From: an uncultured Monoglobus sp.
GTDB lineage: Bacteria; Bacillota; Clostridia; Monoglobales; Monoglobaceae
DNA length: 64,000 bases
Reading direction: 5' to 3'
Assembly: GCA_947628795.1 (NCBI GenBank)
Contig: CANRBF010000006.1
Coordinates: 62,001 to 126,000 of the forward strand
How positions within the stretch are numbered: position 1 is the stretch's first letter; the number at the start of each line of letters is the position of its first letter. Positions 17,215-24,990 of this stretch are shown piece after piece. A program made the position numbers and the translations under genes. The notes beneath the pieces are model-generated. The model was given only the letters and a program-made list of their open reading frames with translations. It was not told the origin of the DNA and searched no databases.

Positions 17215-18855
17215 TCACGAATTTTCGGCACTTGCGGGACTTGAGCCGTATTTTTCGGAAATATTGGTCAGAAAATTCAGCAATATCAGAGCGAGGAAAT
17301 AATAAAGCACCGATGCAAAAAATCCCGGAGTGTACATCGTCTCGTATGAAAATTTTGAAAAGATATTCGCCAAGGCGATAATAATTTTAAGGAACGGATA
17401 GACCGCGACAAAGCTGAGCATCGCGGAAATATTCGGGCTCAAGCAGTAAACCGCGGCGCAGATCAGTCCCGCCACAAACACGACCATCGTACAGGGGACC
17501 ACAACGATGTTGCCGATAAACGACAACAAAGACGCGCGCCCGAAATAGTGCAGAATTATCGGCGTTATTCCTAACTGGCACGCCAGCGACACGGCCGCGG
17601 AGGTCAAGACCGCGAGGCACGCGCCGTATATGATATTGCCCGCCCTCTCGGACGAAAAGAATTTGCGTTTACCCAAAAGCCGCGCCGCTCCCGAACTGAG
17701 TCTCTTGAGCAGCGGTTCAAGCGGCGGCATAAACAGGATCAGCGCCAGCGTTGCCATGTATGACATCATAAAGCTGACGCTCGCGGTCACAAAAGGGTTT
17801 ATCAGGCACTGGATAAGCGCCGAGGCAAAAAGAGAAGTGGGCAGGTCGGGAGTTTTTTCAAAAAGCCACGACGCCAGAACGATACATGTCATAATAACCG
17901 CGCGGACGACCGAAGGCGAAAAATCCGCGACCGCCATATAAAAAATCAAGATCGGCGCGGCGAAAAGCGCCCTTGTCTTTCGCCCGAAAACTCTCAGCAT
18001 GAAAAACACAAAGCCGCACAGAAAACCTATATGCAGGCCCGACACCGCCGCGACGTGCATAAAACCCGAGCCGGACATAAGCCCGTAAAACTCATCTGAA
18101 AAATCATCGCGGCTGCCGGTCAAAATGCCCATCATCAGCGCCGCGGCGTCGGCTTCGGGAAAGGCCGTGTCGCAGTAATCAAAAATCTTTTTCCGCACGG
18201 CAGCGGCGGCGCCCAAAAACCTGTCACAGGCCGTCATCCTAAGCTCCGTCTCCTCCGCCTCGGTCGCGAACATATTTAAGCAGCTGCCGCTGCTCAAGCG
18301 GTAGCGGCGGTAATCAAACCCGCCCAAATCATCGGTCGGGACCGTCAGCTTTCCTTTAAGATAAAACCCGTCGCCGCGCTCCGCCCGGGTTTCAAGCGGC
18401 ATTGAAACAAAAATCTTGCCGCTTGGCTCAAATTCCGCGCCATCAACAGTTATCGACGCGGGTCTGACCTCGGCGGTAAGGGTCTTGCCCGACCTGCTCG
18501 GCGTCGGCTCCGAGGCAATGCGGCAGTAAACCTCGGCGGTCCTGCCGTCTAAAGCTTCTGCGGTTTTCATTTTGTACCCGTAATATCCCGACGCGGTCCC
18601 CAGCCCCAGCAGCAGAGCCGCAAGATAAACGGCGCACAGCGCCGCCGCTCCGGATCGCGGCGTTTTTCTCAGTGCGAAAACAAAGGCGGCGATGAGGCAC
18701 GCCGCTCCGCCGACCAAAAAACACGCAAAAAAGCGCGGCCCGCCGCCTGCGAGCCCGCCGAACACCGCCAGAGAATCGCCGATTATAAAAAGCGTCACAA
18801 AAGCAACCAGATAGCGGTATCTGAAAAACCGCGCCCCGCGCCCAAACATCTCCAT
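17215..18855 (-). CDS. comEC: ComEC/Rec2-family competence membrane protein, short form
   Basis: 546 residues, polytopic membrane protein. Order: N-terminal transmembrane helices, a DUF4131-like soluble domain (about 90-190), then the Competence domain with the family motif SGLHIGFLCGF near residue 270 and further helices. In characterised systems ComEC forms the channel for single-stranded DNA uptake. The C-terminal metallo-beta-lactamase domain found in longer homologues is absent, and the stop is clean. No other competence gene is in the window. The ATG at 18849 is an alternative start. Confidence 0.85.
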   Translation of the reverse strand: MEMFGRGARFFRYRYLVAFVTLFIIGDSLAVFGGLAGGGPRFFACFLVGGAACLIAAFVFALRKTPRSGAAALCAVYLAALLLGLGTASGYYGYKMKTAEALDGRTAEVYCRIASEPTPSRSGKTLTAEVRPASITVDGAEFEPSGKIFVSMPLETRAERGDGFYLKGKLTVPTDDLGGFDYRRYRLSSGSCLNMFATEAEETELRMTACDRFLGAAAAVRKKIFDYCDTAFPEADAAALMMGILTGSRDDFSDEFYGLMSGSGFMHVAAVSGLHIGFLCGFVFFMLRVFGRKTRALFAAPILIFYMAVADFSPSVVRAVIMTCIVLASWLFEKTPDLPTSLFASALIQCLINPFVTASVSFMMSYMATLALILFMPPLEPLLKRLSSGAARLLGKRKFFSSERAGNIIYGACLAVLTSAAVSLACQLGITPIILHYFGRASLLSFIGNIVVVPCTMVVFVAGLICAAVYCLSPNISAMLSFVAVYPFLKIIIALANIFSKFSYETMYTPGFFASVLYYFLALILLNFLTNISEKYGSSPASAENS

Positions 18856-18885
18856 CCCGCCTTTACTTTATAATATAAAACCGCC

Positions 18886-19068
18886 TTATTCGGCCTTTGA
18901 AGAATCGTCAAGATTATCCAGCGCGTATTTACAGCACTGCAGCACAAGATAATTAAACGATATATTGTTTTTTGCCGCATACATACTGAGCTCGTCGAAA
19001 AGCTTTTCAGTAAATCTTATCGTCCTTGAAATATTGGCATTTTGAAATTCGTTATCTATTTTAAACAT
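18886..19068 (-). CDS. Small ribbon-helix-helix-like protein
   Basis: 60 residues: a strand (ISRTIRFTEKLFDEL) then two helices (YAAKNNISFNYLVLQCCKYAL), the pattern of Arc/MetJ-type DNA-binding proteins. It follows the XRE regulator at 19082 by 13 bases and probably belongs to the same operon. Targets are unknown. Confidence 0.65.
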   Translation of the reverse strand: MFKIDNEFQNANISRTIRFTEKLFDELSMYAAKNNISFNYLVLQCCKYALDNLDDSSKAE

Positions 19069-19081
19069 GACCGCACCTCGC

Positions 19082-19417
19082 TTATTTTCTGTCCTGCAAA
19101 GCCTTGGCTGCTGCCATTATCACGCTTAAATCTTTATCGTCCAGCGTGTCAAGAACCGCGTCCACTCTGCCTCGCAATTCCGATTTGCCGTCCTGCGCTT
19201 CAGGATAAAAATATTTGTCCACCGATAAATTCAGTTCGGTTATAATATCATAAAAAATTTGCAGACTTGGGTGCTGACCGTTGTTTTCGATCGATGCGAT
19301 ATATCTCGGCGAAATATATACCAGATCCGCCAATCCGTTTCTGGACAGACCCCGATCACATCTCGCCGCTTTTATCGCTTTTCCGATCGGTTTAAAATCA
19401 AACTTTTTTCTGTTCAT
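19082..19417 (-). CDS. XRE-family transcriptional regulator
   Basis: 111 residues with an N-terminal helix-turn-helix of the Cro/CI type (IGKAIKAARCDRGLSRNGLA, YISPRYIASIENNGQHPS). It is divergent from the ABC transporter genes and may control itself or them. A TATATGA/TCATATA inverted repeat in the gap could be its operator. Confidence 0.82.
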   Translation of the reverse strand: MNRKKFDFKPIGKAIKAARCDRGLSRNGLADLVYISPRYIASIENNGQHPSLQIFYDIITELNLSVDKYFYPEAQDGKSELRGRVDAVLDTLDDKDLSVIMAAAKALQDRK

Positions 19418-19461
19418 AATTATTTCACCCTATTACATTGTACAATTCATATTTTGTTTTA

Positions 19462-19484
19462 TATATGATTTATTAATTCATATA
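19462..19484. promoter_or_regulatory. Candidate operator, TATATGA inverted repeat
   Basis: TATATGA, 9-bp spacer, TCATATA in the divergent gap upstream of the XRE gene. The arms are AT-rich, so chance is possible. Confidence 0.35.
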
Positions 19485-19576
19485 CATAATGTAAATATTT
19501 CACAATAATCAATTGACGATATTTTAATATAGGAATAATTTTAAGACAGAAAATTGGTCTTATTTGGTAGTTTTTC

Positions 19577-19605
19577 TTGACAATGTTTCAATAAAATGGT
19601 AAAAT
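19577..19605 (+). promoter_or_regulatory. Sigma-A promoter of the ABC importer operon
   Basis: TTGACA (19577-19582), 17-bp spacer, TAAAAT (19600-19605), 51 bases before the first gene. No T-box or other known riboswitch was recognised in the short leader. Confidence 0.8.
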
Positions 19606-19656
19606 AAATTTTAGGCGAAATTAAATAAAAATTTTTCCAAAAGGAGCTTATGTTTT

Positions 19657-20688
19657 ATGAAAAAAATGAAAAAGTTACTGGCAATTCTGGCCGCTTCCGC
19701 TCTCACGGTTATGTCTCTGGCGGGCTGCGGCGGCACCACCGGAGGAACCACAAGCGGCACATCGGGCGACAGCGCCGAATCCAAGGCCGATTCCGCCGAG
19801 AGCTACAGCATCGGTCTCATTCAGCTGGTCCAGCACGAGGCTCTCGACAAGGCGACCGAGGGATTTATGGACACGCTCAAGGAAAAGCTGGGCGACAAAG
19901 TCGAGTTTGACCTTCAGAACGCCGCGGGCGACAGCGCCACCTGCGCCACGATCGCCAATCAGCAGGTTTCCTCAAACGTTGACCTGATCTTTGCCAACGC
20001 GACGCCCGCGCTTCAGGCAGCGGCGGCCGCCACAGACTCGATCCCGATCGTGGGCACATCCATCACGGACTACGCCACGGCTCTCGATATCGACGACTGG
20101 ACGGGCACGACCGGCAGAAATATCACGGGCACAGCCGATCTGGCGCCTCTGGAGGAGCAGGCGGCTATGTTCAAAGAGCTGCTTCCTGACGCGAAAAACA
20201 TCGGTCTGCTCTATTGCTCAAACGAGGCCAACTCGAAGTATCAGATCGACATCGTCGCGGCTGAGCTCGCAAAACTGGGCTATACCACGACCGAGTATCC
20301 CTTCGCGGACTCCAACGACATTGCGGCGGTAACCACAACGGCCTGCGGCAGCGCGGACGCGCTCTATATTCCCACAGACAACACGGTTGCGGCCAACGGC
20401 GAGATCGTCGCTAACATCGCGGTTCCCGCAAACATTCCGGTTATCGCCGGTGAGGAAGGCATCTGCAGGGCCTGCGGCATCGCCACTCTCTCTATCTCTT
20501 ACTACAACCTCGGCCAGGCCGCGGGCGAGATGGCTTATGACATTCTCGTGAACGGCAAGGACCCCGCCGAGATGGAGATCAGATACGCCGAGGATCTCAC
20601 AAAGATGTATTCTCCCGAGCGCGCCGAGGCGCTGGGAATCACGATCCCCGATGATTACGAGGCTCTGGCCGAGGAAGCCGCCGAGTAA
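19657..20688 (+). CDS. ABC transporter substrate-binding lipoprotein, TrpX-like
   Basis: 343 residues. Lipoprotein signal peptide with the lipobox SLAGC (Cys24), then a Ser/Gly/Thr-rich spacer and a two-lobed periplasmic-binding fold (YSIGLIQLVQHEALDKATEG onward). Proteins of this family (ABC_sub_bind) with this neighbourhood have been linked to tryptophan or tyrosine uptake (TrpXYZ); the ligand here is not proven. Start has AAGGAG 11 bases upstream. First of three genes, followed by permease and ATPase. Confidence 0.88.
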   Translation: MKKMKKLLAILAASALTVMSLAGCGGTTGGTTSGTSGDSAESKADSAESYSIGLIQLVQHEALDKATEGFMDTLKEKLGDKVEFDLQNAAGDSATCATIANQQVSSNVDLIFANATPALQAAAAATDSIPIVGTSITDYATALDIDDWTGTTGRNITGTADLAPLEEQAAMFKELLPDAKNIGLLYCSNEANSKYQIDIVAAELAKLGYTTTEYPFADSNDIAAVTTTACGSADALYIPTDNTVAANGEIVANIAVPANIPVIAGEEGICRACGIATLSISYYNLGQAAGEMAYDILVNGKDPAEMEIRYAEDLTKMYSPERAEALGITIPDDYEALAEEAAE

Positions 20689-20712
20689 TCAAAATCAAAC
20701 CGAATACGGATT

Positions 20713-20750
20713 TGCAATGGGGCGGAACCGCCTCATTGCAAATTTCTTTG
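20713..20750 (+). terminator. Intra-operon hairpin after the binding-protein gene
   Basis: A 13-bp stem (TGCAATGGGGCGG with CCGCCTCATTGCA, one G-T pair) and a 2-base loop, followed by AATTTCTTTG. The weak T-run suggests partial termination or protection of the upstream mRNA, giving more binding protein than permease. Confidence 0.6.
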
Positions 20751-20790
20751 CTAAACACAAACGGTAAACACAAACGGAAGGATGATATAA

Positions 20791-21696
20791 ATGCTAAGTA
20801 TTTTTGCCCCCATGCCGGGCGCGATAGCGCAGGGCATAATCTGGGGCATTATGGCGATGGGCGTTTACATAACGTTCAGGATACTGGATGTCGCCGACCT
20901 CACGGTCGACGGCACCATGGCCACAGGCGGCGCGACGCTGGTCGTCTGCGTGACCGGAGGCATGAACGTGTGGCTCGCTCTGCTTATCGCCTTTATCGCG
21001 GGCTGTCTGGCGGGTCTGATAACCGGAATTTTCCACACCAAGTTCGGCATACCGGCCATACTCGCGGGTATTTTGACCCAGTTTATTCTGTACTCGGTAA
21101 ACCTGCGCATCATGTCCCAGAAGGCGAACCTGCCGCTCTCAGTCGAAAAGTATGACCTTATGATCTCGCTGCGCAACATTTCCGGCGCGATACTCACGGG
21201 CGCGATATTCGTTGTCGTTATCATCGCGGTCATGTACTGGTTCTTCGGCACCGAGTTGGGCCACTCGCTGCGCGCCACGGGCTGCAACCAGAAAATGGCG
21301 AGAGCCAACGGAATCAACACCGAGACCAACAAGATAATCGGCCTTGTGCTGTCAAACGGCATGGTCGCTCTGTCGGGCGCGCTGCTGGCGCAGTATCAGG
21401 GCTTCGCCGACATCAACATGGGCCGCGGTGCGATCGTTATCGGCCTTGCGGCGGTCATTATCGGCGAGGTGCTGCTGAGCCGGATATTCAAGAACTTCGC
21501 GTTGAAGCTTATGGCGGCGGTCATCGGCGGCATAATATATTATATGGTTATCACCCTTATTCTCCAAGCGGGTCTTGACGCCAACGACCTGAAGATGCTG
21601 TCGGCTCTGGTTGTCGCGGTATTCCTGGGCGTGCCGTATTGGAAACACAAAATAGCCGAAAGAAAAACGGATAAGGAGGCGGCGCAGGATGCTTAA
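20791..21696 (+). CDS. ABC transporter permease, TrpY-like
   Basis: 301 residues with about eight to nine hydrophobic segments, of the branched-chain-type permease family (ATGCNQKMARANGINT cytoplasmic loop is typical). Forms the membrane channel for the importer with the ATPase at 21689. Start supported by GGAAGGATG upstream. It overlaps the ATPase gene by 8 bases. Confidence 0.88.
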   Translation: MLSIFAPMPGAIAQGIIWGIMAMGVYITFRILDVADLTVDGTMATGGATLVVCVTGGMNVWLALLIAFIAGCLAGLITGIFHTKFGIPAILAGILTQFILYSVNLRIMSQKANLPLSVEKYDLMISLRNISGAILTGAIFVVVIIAVMYWFFGTELGHSLRATGCNQKMARANGINTETNKIIGLVLSNGMVALSGALLAQYQGFADINMGRGAIVIGLAAVIIGEVLLSRIFKNFALKLMAAVIGGIIYYMVITLILQAGLDANDLKMLSALVVAVFLGVPYWKHKIAERKTDKEAAQDA

Positions 21697-22483
21697 AGTA
21701 ACAAATATCCACAAGACGTTCAACAAGGGCACCGTCAACGAGAAACAGGCTTTGCGCGGCGTTGACCTGACACTTAACGAAGGCGACTTTGTGACGATAA
21801 TCGGCGGCAACGGCGCAGGAAAATCCACGCTGCTCAACAGCATTTGCGGCGTGTTCCGCGTGGACCGCGGCAGCATCGTTATCGACGGAGCAGACGTGAC
21901 GCGCCTGCCGGAGCACAAGCGCGCCAAGTACCTCGGCCGCGTGTTCCAGGACCCGATGATGGGCACCGCCGCGGACATGTGGATCGAGGAAAACATGTCG
22001 ATCGCCTACCGCAGAGGAAAATCCCACGGCCTTAAATGGGCGATAACCAACAAGGAGCGCAAGGTATACAAAGAGATGCTGTCCCACCTGGGCCTCGGCC
22101 TTGAGTACAGGCTGTCCACCAAGGTCGGACTGCTGTCGGGCGGCCAGCGCCAGGCGCTGACGCTTCTGATGGCGGTAATGCAGAAGCCCAAGCTGCTGCT
22201 GCTCGACGAGCACACGGCGGCTCTCGACCCCAAGACCGCGGCGACCGTGCTGGAGCTTTCGGACAAGTTTATCCGCGAGGAAGGCCTGACCGCGATGATG
22301 ATAACCCACAACATGAAGGACGCCATAACCCACGGCAACAAGCTTATCATGATGCACGAAGGCAGGATAATTTACAGCGCCGAAGGCGACGAGAAAAAGT
22401 CGCTCACGGTCGACGACCTGCTAAAAAAATTCGCCGACATCAGCGGCGAGGAATTCGCCAACGACAGAGCTCTTTTAAACTAA
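21689..22483 (+). CDS. ABC transporter ATP-binding protein, TrpZ-like
   Basis: 264 residues. Walker A GGNGAGKST (near residue 37), Q-loop region FQDPMMGT, signature LLSGGQRQ (near 150), Walker B KLLLLDEHTAALDP and the switch His in MITHNMKDA are all present. It energises the importer formed with the two upstream genes. A strong terminator follows. Confidence 0.93.
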   Translation: MLKVTNIHKTFNKGTVNEKQALRGVDLTLNEGDFVTIIGGNGAGKSTLLNSICGVFRVDRGSIVIDGADVTRLPEHKRAKYLGRVFQDPMMGTAADMWIEENMSIAYRRGKSHGLKWAITNKERKVYKEMLSHLGLGLEYRLSTKVGLLSGGQRQALTLLMAVMQKPKLLLLDEHTAALDPKTAATVLELSDKFIREEGLTAMMITHNMKDAITHGNKLIMMHEGRIIYSAEGDEKKSLTVDDLLKKFADISGEEFANDRALLN

Positions 22484-22490
22484 ACACCCC

Positions 22491-22530
22491 CGCGGGAATA
22501 GCCAAAGCCTATTCCCGCGCTTTTTGTTTT
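22491..22530 (+). terminator. Terminator of the ABC importer operon
   Basis: CGCGGGAATAG (22491-22501) pairs with CTATTCCCGCG (22509-22519), followed by CTTTTTGTTTT. Confidence 0.92.
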
Positions 22531-22549
22531 GGAATATAATATTTATTTC

Positions 22550-22578
22550 TTGACATACGTAATATTACGTGTTACAAT
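22550..22578 (+). promoter_or_regulatory. hicAB promoter with palindromic operator in the spacer
   Basis: TTGACA (22550-22555), 17-bp spacer, TACAAT (22573-22578). The spacer holds a perfect 14-bp palindrome, ACGTAATATTACGT (22557-22570), well placed for autorepression by the ribbon-helix-helix domain of HicB. Confidence 0.8.
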
Positions 22579-22595
22579 AAATTCGAGGCGGGAAT

Positions 22596-22775
22596 ATGAC
22601 CAAACGTGAACTTGAGCGTATTTTAAAAAAGGCGGGTTGGCAAATTATCAGCGGCGCTAACCACGACATGGCGGTAAAACACGGAACAAGCACAAAAATT
22701 CCGATTCCGAGACATAAAGGTGATATTCCTGTCGGAACGGCTAATAATATTTTAAAAGACGCAGGTTTAAAATAA
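22596..22775 (+). CDS. hicA: HicA-family toxin
   Basis: 59 residues. The protein begins MTKRELERILKKAGW, contains the catalytic-His context GANHDMAVKH and the positively charged IPIPRHKGDIPVGTANNILK, matching the double-stranded-RNA-binding-like HicA mRNA interferases. It starts 18 bases after the -10 box with a GGCGGGAAT ribosome site. HicB follows after 15 bases. Confidence 0.92.
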   Translation: MTKRELERILKKAGWQIISGANHDMAVKHGTSTKIPIPRHKGDIPVGTANNILKDAGLK

Positions 22776-22790
22776 TTTTGAGGTGATTTT

Positions 22791-23177
22791 ATGAAATACG
22801 TATATCCTGTTATATTCACTCAAGAGGACAACAAATATTTGGTTTCGGTGCCAGACCTGTCGGGCTGCCATACATTCGGCGATGATTTGTCGGATGCGAT
22901 CGAAATGGCGCGTGACGCAATGGCAATGTGGCTTTGCATAGCCGAGAACAATAAAGAAGAGATCCCGACGCCCTCGATCAATTTGAAGTCGGACAGCGGA
23001 ATAGTCAGCCTTATAGACATCGACACGGAAGCCTACAGAAAAAAGACAGACAGCCGCGCCGTGAAAAAGACGCTGTCTCTGCCAAGCTGGCTTAACACAA
23101 GGGCGGAACTTGAAGGCATCAACTTCTCCGCGGTTTTGCAGGAAGCACTAAAAGAGAGGCTCTCGCACCACGCTTGA
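22791..23177 (+). CDS. hicB: HicB-family antitoxin
   Basis: 128 residues: N-terminal HicB-type partial RNase H fold (YPVIFTQEDNKYLVSVPDLSG, then FGDDLSDAIEMARDAM) and a C-terminal ribbon-helix-helix domain (VKKTLSLPSWLNTRAELEG). It neutralises HicA and probably represses the operon at the palindrome in 22557-22570. Confidence 0.92.
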   Translation: MKYVYPVIFTQEDNKYLVSVPDLSGCHTFGDDLSDAIEMARDAMAMWLCIAENNKEEIPTPSINLKSDSGIVSLIDIDTEAYRKKTDSRAVKKTLSLPSWLNTRAELEGINFSAVLQEALKERLSHHA

Positions 23178-23200
23178 AAAACAACAAAATTTGATTTAAA

Positions 23201-23229
23201 CAGAGGTACGGCCGTGCCTCTGTTTTTTT
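23201..23229 (+). terminator. hicAB terminator
   Basis: CAGAGGTACG (23201-23210) pairs with CGTGCCTCTG (23213-23222) with one G-T pair, followed by TTTTTTTA. Confidence 0.85.
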
Positions 23230-23247
23230 ATATTTTTCAATTCCGCA

Positions 23248-23276
23248 TTGACCTTTTTGGAATATTATGATATACT
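23248..23276 (+). promoter_or_regulatory. Promoter of the structured RNA (copy A)
   Basis: TTGACC (23248-23253), 17-bp spacer, TATACT (23271-23276). The seventh base after the -10 box is G23283, the first base of the closing helix. Confidence 0.85.
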
Positions 23277-23282
23277 GATTAT

Positions 23283-23482
23283 GCCACATATCTGAATATA
23301 TAGCAATGAAAGCTGTTTTTTTCATACACAGTTTTATTTGTGCAATAATAAGCTAAAAATGTTGGCTTTGACGTGCACAAATAAAACAGTATGTCTTGTT
23401 GTATTTGTTTTCGGATGTGTGGCAGCATTGAAGTCTTAGCCGCGTTTTTATGTGCAGCTCAGACTCGGGCTGCACATTTTTT
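23283..23482 (+). ncRNA. Structured small RNA, copy A (6S-like shape, family unassigned)
   Basis: The 5' end GCCACATATCTGAA (23283-23296) pairs with TTCGGATGTGTGGC (23410-23423), 14 pairs including two G-U. An AU-rich internal bubble follows, then a long distal stem: CATAC plus GTTTTATTTGTGCA (23323-23344) with their complements (23373-23393). After the closing helix comes GCAGCATTGAAG and a terminator (TGTGCAGC 23451-23458 with GCTGCACA 23469-23476, then T-run). Closing helix, bubble and long stem recall 6S RNA, but the 141-nt core is short for 6S. Copies B and C share the architecture and the GCAGCA-TTG-AG motif. No reading frame fits. Confidence 0.75.
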
Positions 23483-23574
23483 ATTTGAAATTTTTGTCGG
23501 AAAGGCGGGAAGAGAACATGACGCTCGGATAAAAGTGTCAGCTATAATAATATAAAATATCGGAGGGTTATAAA

Positions 23575-24261
23575 ATGAAACCAATAATAAAAGAAAGATT
23601 AAAAGGCATGGTCTCCGGCCTCATTATCGGAGCCCTGGTCGTAAGCGGCGGAGTTTTCGCGAAGCAGAAATTTGAAACGATCGAAGTGGAGTACAACAAT
23701 ATCAAAGTTTACAAGGACAATGTTTTATGTGAATTAAAGGACGCGAACGGCAGCACCATTGAGCCGTTTATCTACAACGGAACGACCTATATGCCCGTAA
23801 GAGGCACGGCAAATCTTGCCGATATGCAGGTAACATGGGACGGAGCGACCCAGAGCGTGTATTTGTGGGACGAAATGGTCCCGAGCGGAACACCGTTTTT
23901 GGAAGCCTGCCCGCCGTATGATGGTTATTGTGACATATATTTGGCAACCGAAGGCCAAAGTTTTTCCATGGCAGGAGAAAAATACAGTAACGGAATAACT
24001 TCTCGTTATAATTCCAGTTATGAGCTTTTTAACTTAAACGGAAAGTATTCGGCCATCGAGTGCACGATCGGACATATCTATAACGAACAATATGAAGGAA
24101 AATCCGTTTCGTTTATCGTTGACGGAAGAGTGGTAAAGGAAATAGAGCTTGAGCCTGAGTGTCTCCCCAAAAAGGTTTCGATCCCAATCTCCTACGGACT
24201 CCAGCTGAAAATCCAGTTTAGTGGTTCTGCCATAGGCATCGGCAACATGATGGTGCAATAA
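23575..24261 (+). CDS. Stalk-domain protein with NPCBM-like C-terminal domain
   Basis: 228 residues. An N-terminal hydrophobic segment (MVSGLIIGALVVSGGVFA, residues 10-27) acts as signal or anchor. A stalk domain follows (about 32-102; YNGTTYMPVRG, VTWDGATQSVYL), then an NPCBM-like jelly-roll (about 108-228; NLNGKYSAIECTIG, VSFIVDGR). Probably a surface protein that holds glycans or wall material; no enzyme active site is seen. GGAGGG lies upstream of the ATG. The structured RNA gene ends 92 bases before it. Confidence 0.75.
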   Translation: MKPIIKERLKGMVSGLIIGALVVSGGVFAKQKFETIEVEYNNIKVYKDNVLCELKDANGSTIEPFIYNGTTYMPVRGTANLADMQVTWDGATQSVYLWDEMVPSGTPFLEACPPYDGYCDIYLATEGQSFSMAGEKYSNGITSRYNSSYELFNLNGKYSAIECTIGHIYNEQYEGKSVSFIVDGRVVKEIELEPECLPKKVSIPISYGLQLKIQFSGSAIGIGNMMVQ

Positions 24262-24305
24262 GCAAAAACATATTATCAAAGATAAAGATATGGAGAGAAT
24301 AAATT

Positions 24306-24635
24306 ATGAAAAAGAAAATTTTAGCAATACTATTAGCATTAGTGACAATACTGATACTGGCATCATGCGAACAAAAAAACAGTCTTGTCGGAGTATGGGA
24401 TGTTGTTGATAGTACCTCATCCACTTATGATGATTGGGAATTAGAATTATATGAAGACGGGACTGCTATATATGAATACGGCACAGGCCGATATGTTTCG
24501 ACAGCTAATACTTTGACCCTGCTCAATATGGGTGTAATGGGAACAAAAAGCGAATATAGTTATGAACTTAAGGGTGATTATTTAACTCTAATCGACGAAG
24601 ATGGAGATTCTATAAAACTTGAACGGGTTGAATAA
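24306..24635 (+). CDS. Small lipoprotein, lipocalin-like
   Basis: 109 residues with a lipoprotein signal peptide (lipobox LASC, Cys21) and a beta-rich body starting LVGVWDV, the entry typical of small lipocalin-like (DUF5640-type) lipoproteins. Composition is AT-richer than neighbouring genes. Function unknown. Confidence 0.7.
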   Translation: MKKKILAILLALVTILILASCEQKNSLVGVWDVVDSTSSTYDDWELELYEDGTAIYEYGTGRYVSTANTLTLLNMGVMGTKSEYSYELKGDYLTLIDEDGDSIKLERVE

Positions 24636-24710
24636 TATTCAATAAAGTTATAACTGCGACAAGGTATGTCTGTTCAGCAACCTGCAAGGTGAGTAGGGGA
24701 CGACGACCTC

Positions 24711-24935
24711 GACGTCCCGGCTCGCCTCCTTTTAAGGAGGCGAGCTGCCAACGTAGGAACTAGGATCTAGGGACTAGGCTCGCCCCTTGGGGAGAGCTGG
24801 CTGCGGCTTGTCCGCAGACTGAGAGGGGTTCCTAGTCCCTAGTCACTAATCTCAAGTACCTACGTTAACCCCTCTCCGTCTTTCCGCCTGCGGCGGAAAT
24901 CCACCTCTCCCCAAGGGGTGAGGCAAACGCAGGAC
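24711..24935. repeat. Composite repeat with 117-bp AACGTAGG element
   Basis: This gene-free stretch between the lipoprotein and SOD genes contains a palindrome (CTCGCCTCC, TTTTAA, GGAGGCGAG), then an element bounded by AACGTAGG (24750) and CCTACGTT (24866). Inside it a perfect 12-bp inverted pair (CTAGGGACTAGG at 24767-24778 and its complement at 24831-24842) frames a CCCCTTGGGG unit. Another palindromic unit with GCGGCGGAAA follows at 24867-24935. Nearly the same design is at 10280-10397. Confidence 0.7.
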
Positions 24936-24990
24936 ATTTTGTTTCACCGACGCTTTGTTTTGATCATATTATACCTCGGGAGGTAATAAT

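Noticed and set aside
19500-19656. T-box or tryptophan riboswitch ahead of the TrpXYZ-like operon
   Set aside because: The leader is about 45 bases and lacks the conserved T-box sequence and any terminator.
23283-23482. T-box leader or transposon terminal repeat
   Set aside because: No T-box core sequence; G-U pairs in the helix and a promoter/terminator at the ends fit an RNA gene better than DNA ends.
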